Assembly: GCA_963932465.1 (NCBI GenBank)
Contig: OZ010794.1
Location: 445,409,502-445,473,501 of the forward strand
DNA length: 64,000 bases
Source of the DNA: Maratus speciosus
Lineage: Eukaryota > Arthropoda > Arachnida > Araneae > Salticidae
Direction of reading: 5' to 3'
Below, in pieces: positions 58,358 through 64,000 of this stretch; positions within the stretch are counted from its first letter, which is position 1, and every line of letters starts with the position of its first letter. The notes under the pieces are model-generated. The model had not been told where the DNA came from, searched no databases, and saw only the letters and a program-made list of their open reading frames with translations. The translations under genes and the position numbers were made by a program.

Positions 58358-58852
58358 ACCCGCTACGTCACAGCACGTAAGGAATCTTAAAAATGCTTTT
58401 GTATTTTTAAATTATTATTTTTATTATTTATTTATTTATTTTTAGCATTTATTTTTTTTTTTTTGGGGGGGGGGGGATTAAATTGTCCTAATTATTACTC
58501 TGTCGGAATAATAAATAAACGATCAAATCACAACTTCGTGTGAAAGCAAAGGTTGTCGAAAAAGATAAAAGTTTTCTTTTTCATTAGATATATCAATAAT
58601 AATAAGCTTTTTATTTTTTGTAAATGTGACTTTAGATGAATAATAGCAAGCAAAAATATGCATTATAATTTGCAGCTTTTGTACATAACTTTTTTAAAAA
58701 ATTACTAAAATTCCTCACTGTGGTTTTCCAGATAAAGTTAAAATTGCTATAAAAAGTGATAGAAAATCTTTATTAAGATTGACGATCGTTTCGTTGCATA
58801 AACGGCAACATTTTCAAAATCATTCAACGATAGAAAATATTTTCACATAATT
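58358..58852. other. Stretch without a gene
   Basis: T and G homopolymers lie near 58450-58480. Nothing else is supported. Confidence 0.5.
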
Positions 58853-59082
58853 TAAAAACAATAAACATAGTAAACAATGTCACGCGACATGATGCATAAT
58901 GAAAAACATTGTAAACATAAAATTAATTTAAAAGATTAGATTAGCTATTGGTGAGCGTGGATTAATTTTCAAAACAATAACATGGTAAAAAATGTCACGA
59001 GACAACATGCATAATGAAAAGTATTCCAAATATAAAATAAAATAAAATTATCTTGGCTGTTTGCGAGCGTGGGTTAATTTCT
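58853..59082 (-). repeat. 115-bp direct repeat, two copies, 3' of the Penelope-like ORF
   Basis: GAGCGTGGATTAATTTTC and ATGTCACGCGACATGATGCA recur at 115-bp spacing. The block lies immediately downstream (minus-strand sense) of the RT/endonuclease pseudogene and overlaps its last codons. Terminal repeats are usual in Penelope-like elements. Confidence 0.7.
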
Positions 59083-60295
59083 ACTATTGTTACTAAAATT
59101 ACATAGCATCTCTTTCCAAATTTTAGGTAATTCTATGGACACTGAATCATTGCAAATATTCTTGTTGCGTAAAAATATCTCTATTGATTCTCGGATTATG
59201 GATGGTAAATAAAATCTTGATGTATAAATTAACTTGCTATTTTTAAAATCGATCTGTAAAGGTTCTTCGCTGTATAATCTGGCCAAAGCTGTGGTTCTTC
59301 TGTTGTATTTGATGTCTGCTATATGTTCTTTGATTCTAGGTTTAAGTTTTCTAGTTGTCATACCTATATAAAACTGCTTGGTTCCATCTTCTTTGGTGAA
59401 AGGTATTTCGTATACTCCCGATAACTGGTTTGACTCAATTGGATCTATTTTCTTGCATACTATATTTCTCAATTTCATAGAAGGTTTTGCGACTAGGAAG
59501 ATATTGTATTTATTGAGTTTATATTTCAGACGTTCGAAGAAACCAGGAAAATATTGTAAAGTGGATAACATGGAATTTTGTGGATTGAAATTTCTTTTCT
59601 TGTTAGTCTTTAAGTTCTTAATTAATTTTTCTATGGTACTTTCTTTGTATCCATTGTTTCTTGCAATATCATATATTTTATTTATTTCGGTATTTAACTG
59701 CACGGGGGTACAAATTGTGAAAGCTCTATGAATAGAATGTCTAAGTGCAGAAACTTTGTATGAAAAAGGTGCTTGAGCATTATGAGGGATAATGGATTGA
59801 ATGGCTATGGGTTTTCTGTAAACAGTGCATTCTATTCCTTGGTGCGTCTTGATTAGTAATACATCTAAGTAAGGTAGCGTACCATTTTGTTCTATTTCCA
59901 ATGTAAATTTAATTTTAGAATCAAGGCTATTAATCTGGTTTAAAAGGTTATTGAGTATCTGCATGTTGCCAAATGATGAAAATATCGTCTACGCATCTGA
60001 TCCATGTATGGGGAGTATAATCCAATTTGTATACATCTATTTCAAGAGGTCGTAATATGAATTCAGCTAATAATCCTGATATAGGAGAACCCATTGGAGC
60101 TCCGTTATTTTGTTTGTATATTTTGTCGTCGAAAGTGAAGTAATTATTATTAACTATAAGATTAAGAGCACTCTTAAGTGTAGTTTTCAAACTTTCATTA
60201 ATACTCTCCATGTGGTCAATGCAGTTATTTATATTTGTAACGGCTTTTTGGGTATCAATAAATGGGTATAAAGAAAAGTGGTTTTCCATTTCCAA
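59074..60295 (-). pseudogene. Penelope-like element RT/GIY-YIG protein, truncated and frameshifted
   Basis: The first frame (59948-60295) holds RT motifs: NNGAPMGSPISG at residues 63-74 and the catalytic VDD at 102-104 (IRCVDDIF). The second frame (59074-59964) continues with LPYLDVLL (30-37), YRKP (49-52) and a GIY-YIG nuclease: GVYEIPF (183-189), FYIGMTTRKLKPRIKEH (198-214). The frames differ by one and overlap by 17 bases, so a single small indel near 59955-59975 split one ORF. RT segments upstream of 60295 are missing. The family copies RNA at a nick made by the GIY-YIG domain; this copy is inactive. Confidence 0.93.
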
Positions 60296-60739
60296 AGTCC
60301 TGCTACTTGTTCAGTATATGCTGAACAATTCAATTTTATATTCTTTGTAATCCAATTATTTTCAAAAGTACTTTAAGTACAATGATTTATTTCTACGAAT
60401 TACTATTACTGGAAAAAAAATACTCCTGATAATCAGGTAAACAGCGCGTTAATGCATTCATTCAGTATCCAGTTCTACTAATTCCATTTAAGTTTTCCGA
60501 AAAATGGGGAAGCGGAGAGCCAGTACTTCCATCCCAACTCAGTTGTAGTTCTTGCGTTTTAACTCCTCACTACCTCATTCAATTGAGGCATGACAAAAAT
60601 GTTTCAGAGGTACCTCACACAAACGTCCGAAATTTCTCATGTCTTACCCAAAACTGAACCAAATCGACGTAAAAAAACAATGTTTCGTAGAAATTCACTC
60701 GGGCCGAGATATTAACGTTTTTTCGCGCCGGAGCCGAGC
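60296..60739. other. Stretch without a gene
   Basis: AAAAGTACTTTAAGTAC near 60365 is a small palindrome. 60575-60655 is a weak inverted counterpart of 51099-51215. Confidence 0.4.
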
Positions 60740-61075
60740 CAGGAAATTTCGGCCCCAGCTAGAGTTGGCCGAAGAGTCGACTCAAAATCTCGACTCCTTC
60801 CAAGTGAGTCGAACTGTCGACTCCTCGATAGTGAAGTGAATTGCCTCGACTCTAAAGAGTCGAACTTTAGTTTCCACCATGGAAGAAGGAATACATTTCC
60901 AACTTCTTTGGTTTCCACTCAGTTTGGGATTCGGAGCCGAGTGTCGAAGTCGACTCACTCAAAGAGTGGTTGGACGAGTTTAACGCAGTGTCGGACTTGG
61001 AGAGTCGAGAGTTGAAGAATGGATTTTCGATTCTTCGACTCAGTATCGGATTTCAACTCTTCGATTCCGTGCTGG
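60740..61075. repeat. Cluster of GAGTC/GACTC motifs
   Basis: AGAGTCGACTC, GTGAGTCGAACTGTCGACTC and related forms recur on both strands through about 330 bp. This produces overlapping short palindromes (GTCGAC) and two mirrored Ser/Arg-rich frames that I read as compositional. It is probably a MITE or a degenerate tandem palindrome. Confidence 0.6.
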
Positions 61076-61322
61076 GTTGTTTAGCAGAGAACCAGAGAAC
61101 GGATATCTTCATTTAATTATGTATTGGCGTTTTAAGGAAAGAAGAAAGCAGTGTAGATGTATGTTTAGGAAGATGACGGTATGAATGAAAGGAGAGGGAG
61201 GGACAGAGACAAGGGGCGGGCAGTAGGATATTTTGTTAAAGATTAGTTGAATTCACGATATTCTTAGGGGAAAGAAGATTAAAAAAAACAAGTTGGAAAT
61301 TGCTCGTCAAACGTGGCAAATG

Positions 61323-61867
61323 AGGTGCGTTCGTACTATAACTAGTTTTATAATTATTTTTTGCACCTCATATTGTACTGAATGTATAATTTTTTGCACT
61401 TCATAAAGCGCATAGTCTGATACATCATTAAAATGCACTTCCAATAATTTTTTCCCATTCCCCGTAATGTAACGAAACACTTTTGACTGTCCCTGTAATT
61501 AAACTATACATCCGATTTTCCTAAAATTTGAAATAGCTCAACAAAATTTTGCAACAATTATATATTTAAAATTTCAGACCATTCGGAAGGCTGTAATATC
61601 ATTAAAATGCACTTGCAATAATTTTTCCCATTGGCCGTAATGTAAAGAAAAACTTTTGACTGTCCCTGTAATTAAACTATACATCCGATTTTCATAAAAT
61701 TTGAAATGGCTCGACAAAATTTTGCAACAATCATATATTTGAAATTTCAGACCATTCGGTTGGGTAGTTTTTGCTCTGTTACATGAGGACAGACGGACAG
61801 ACGGACAGACGGACGGACTGAACGACGACTATAGGTGCTACGTATTTATATAATTACGAACGCACCT
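61323..61867. mobile_element. Pearl/HINE-like element with 174-bp tandem core
   Basis: The inverted ends are AGGTGCGTTCGTA and TACGAACGCACCT. The core is two tandem 174-bp units (61426-61599, 61600-61773), each with GACTGTCCCTGTAATTAAAC. A GGACAGACGGACAGACGG tract follows (about 61790-61820). Short inverted ends, repeated core and an ACGG-type microsatellite is the architecture described for pearl elements of bivalves and DINE/Helentron-associated elements of arthropods. No ORF. Confidence 0.7.
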
Positions 61868-62452
61868 AAAAAGGGGGAGATGTTACCTTTGTATTTTTTG
61901 GTAAAAAAAGAAGTAGGACTAGTTAGGAATATTTCATCTGTTTTCATATCATGCAATATTAAAAAAAAAACTTAGAAGAAAGAGAAATAAAATTCTACTT
62001 TAGTAGCAGGTTGTTTAAAATATATACTAAGTTACTGAATTTATTTTATAATAGACGTATTTTAGATAAAAGTGAATTATCGTTTATTTTTTTGCGTATA
62101 TAATATTATTTTAATTCCGTTTTATAAATAAAAAATGTTCGCAGGTAATATTAAATGCATATAATTTACATATATTTTTTTTAAGTTTCGCCAATCGATT
62201 TTTTTAACGTTCCTTATTTAAACCCAGATGTGGAAGATATTTTCGGAATCCTGTCGCTTCACCGCCCACCCCCCCCCCCTTTTTTTTTTCGTAAACAACT
62301 AGGCTGTGTGTGTCTCTCTATGGATGTATCTCAATATATTATTATGGTTTTAAAAATAAAATTTTAAAAGGGAGTAAATCAAAAACTTATAAACATGAGA
62401 AAAAAAAGAACTTTTTGAAACTTCTCCCCCCACCCCCCTCCGGGTGGACGGG
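61868..62452. other. Stretch without a gene
   Basis: C-runs lie near 62270 and 62430. Nothing else. Confidence 0.5.
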
Positions 62453-62760
62453 CGACTGATTATTGAATTATTTTTTGTTCGGAAAAGCGTAAAATTTACA
62501 GGTGTTCTTATTCAGGAACTAAGTAATCGAATTACGTTTTCCTTTTTTTGCCAAAATATCTTTAAAAAATTGCTGTCAAAGTTGAAGTTTTTAAACGAAG
62601 TTCGGTACACGATAGCACGGGGAAAAGAGAAAAACTTGTCGTTACGTGACAAAAATCGTATTTTTCTTGATAAGCAATTTATTTATGTAAAAAAATGGAA
62701 AACGCTATTTGATTCCAAATCGCCACAATAGTTAGGCCTGTCAATTTTATAACTTTGTAG
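62453..62760 (+). repeat. Internal hAT-like segment shared with 52130-52440
   Basis: The order of GGTGTTCTTATTC, TAATCGAAT, GCTGTCAAAGTT, ACGTGACAAAAAT and GGAAAACGCTAT is conserved in the same orientation. It may be the interior of a second, rearranged copy of the 51678-53461 element. The 95-codon frame here is not conserved in the other copy. Confidence 0.65.
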
Positions 62761-63553
62761 TTAAAAATACTGCCGCTGAGCCCCGGAAATTAAAGTTTGT
62801 GTGTAAGGAAAAATGCGGTTTTATCCAAAACTATGTGACCGAGGATAATCGCTATAATTTTCCAGCAAAGTTTGAATAAACTACTATTGCCCCTAGTTTT
62901 TTTTTTTTTTTTCATAATTTTAGTTTTAGTAGATTCGGAAATAGGCTGGAGGGGGGGGGGGACATATTTTTGTATCATATTTTTCACAGTATCTAAAATT
63001 AGAACAAATATATTTTTGATTTCGGTGTTACGAGGTCTTTCCAACAATACCCAAACGATACACATGCACATGCACACACGCATAAAAGAAAAAAAAATCA
63101 AGTAACTAAATTAATCCTTTTTTTTCCCGAAAAATATTTGTGAATAGCTTTTAATCTATAAATTTCTTAACACTGTCCACTTATAATAGCTCCGTTTTCA
63201 CTTTTTAAGAACGGAATCCTAAAAAAATCAATGAAGAAGAGATCTAAGAATTTAAGATGTTGTGATTGGGGAGGATTTCGGATATTTTGATGGATTCTTG
63301 TCCTTGTCAGCAGTAAATTTCACTTACCCCATACTCTCCGCACGCGCGCGCCAGCACACACACACACACACACACAAAAAAAAAAAAAATCCATTTCCCG
63401 TTTTGTTTTCAGCACAGAAATTTTAAACCTTTAAAACTTGATATATATAAAAAATAACACTTCAAAACCTTCCACTCCCGTTTAAAAAGAAGGTAAATTT
63501 TTAGACATGTTACGGGATTGAACAAGAATATTTCTATATTTTACAGTTTGGCT
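62761..63553. other. Stretch without a gene
   Basis: It includes a (CA)n microsatellite following CGCGCGCG near 63342-63374, and T/G homopolymers near 62900-62960. Confidence 0.5.
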
Positions 63554-64000
63554 TAGAGGTGTGTACTGGCCCAACCCGTGGGCAGGACTAGGGCCAATTT
63601 TTCGCAACGCTGGGAGTTGAACCAGGCTTTAATTTTTTTTTTCAAGGCTTTGGGCCGGGCCTAGGCATTGCGCTTTGCAGACCGGGATAGGACCTTTCTT
63701 TTTTCTAAAAGATTGCGCCGAGCTCAACTTAATTTTTCAGTACTGATCCGGGACTGGCTTCATTCTTCCAAGATTTGCAAGGGCCGACATTTTAAGTACC
63801 AGTGGTCTCGACCCACCCCGTACGAAAATTATTGTCTCGACCTGGTCTGATCCGTGCAAAAATCAGTAAAATTTGTCCTTGCCCAAAACATTTGCAAAAA
63901 ATGCATATATTTTTAAATTGCCATTATTGTACAACTAAAATTTAAAACTTATTCTTTTTTAAGAATAGCAATTTCTAGACAATAAAATTAAAATACAATA
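63554..64000 (+). mobile_element. hAT-like element, copy running off the window
   Basis: It begins TAGAGGTGTGTACTGGCCCA and follows the same order of motifs as 48834-49215 (GGGACTGG, CTTCATTC, GAAAATTATTGTCTCGAC, TGCAAAAAATGCATAT). The right end lies beyond the window. Confidence 0.55.

Noticed and set aside
59378..59731. 117-codon plus-strand frame
   Set aside because: It is antisense to the Penelope-like pseudogene.
51099..60655. A single 9.5-kb element bounded by GTGTTGGGTAACTCAT-like inverted ends
   Set aside because: The end similarity is short and imperfect, and the interval contains several complete unrelated elements, so one insertion event is not supported.
60712..60918. Ser/Arg-rich frame suggesting an SR-type protein
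   Set aside because: The composition is explained by the repeated GAGTCGACTC motif, and an equivalent frame exists on the other strand.

Overview
The window is an AT-rich stretch of a metazoan nuclear genome with no host gene that I can support. Long A/T homopolymer tracts, a Jockey-type LINE, Tc1/Tc3 elements, a Penelope-like element, Helitron-like ends and many MITEs suggest an arthropod. A chelicerate such as a spider is plausible, but this is inference from the repeat mix and not from a marker gene. Everything that looks coding over a useful length is transposon-derived.

Layout. 0-4.9 kb: AT-rich DNA with six copies of a GTGTCCATTACTGG-type motif, a pogo-like terminus and a CACTGTAAAA MITE. 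4.9-8.7 kb: two inverted copies of a 1.1 kb element (4-bp target duplications) around a 942-bp long-TIR element, itself hit by a 197-bp MITE. 9-11.1 kb: pogo-like remnant with nested insertions. 12.1-16.7 kb: foldback element, internally deleted Tc1 element, TA-flanked TIR element and two minisatellites. 17.3-23.3 kb: a complex of direct and inverted copies around a roughly 330-bp tandem array. 23.3-32.2 kb: mostly featureless AT-rich DNA, some TTAA MITEs and a Helitron-type end. 32.2-35.4 kb: decayed Tc1 element abutting Helitron-like copy A. 36.5-39.6 kb: Jockey-like LINE with an uninterrupted 902-codon ORF2. 41.0-42.5 kb: Tc3-like element whose transposase has one nonsense codon. 43.5-47.0 kb: two long-TIR elements without ORFs, each carrying a TTAA MITE in one arm. 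48.8-53.5 kb: hAT-like GC-rich elements and a 146-bp tandem array. 55.0-57.5 kb: Helitron-like copy B, inverted relative to copy A. 59-60.3 kb: truncated Penelope-like element (RT plus GIY-YIG). 61.3-61.9 kb: a pearl/HINE-like element. The window ends inside a hAT-like copy.

No genes work together here in a host pathway. The informative signal is the stratigraphy. The two Helitron-like copies and several long TIR arms supply pre-insertion sites inside the window itself, so MITE boundaries and target duplications (8 bp, TTAA, TA, 4 bp) can be read directly. All homologies stated are by-eye comparisons within the window; no database search was possible.
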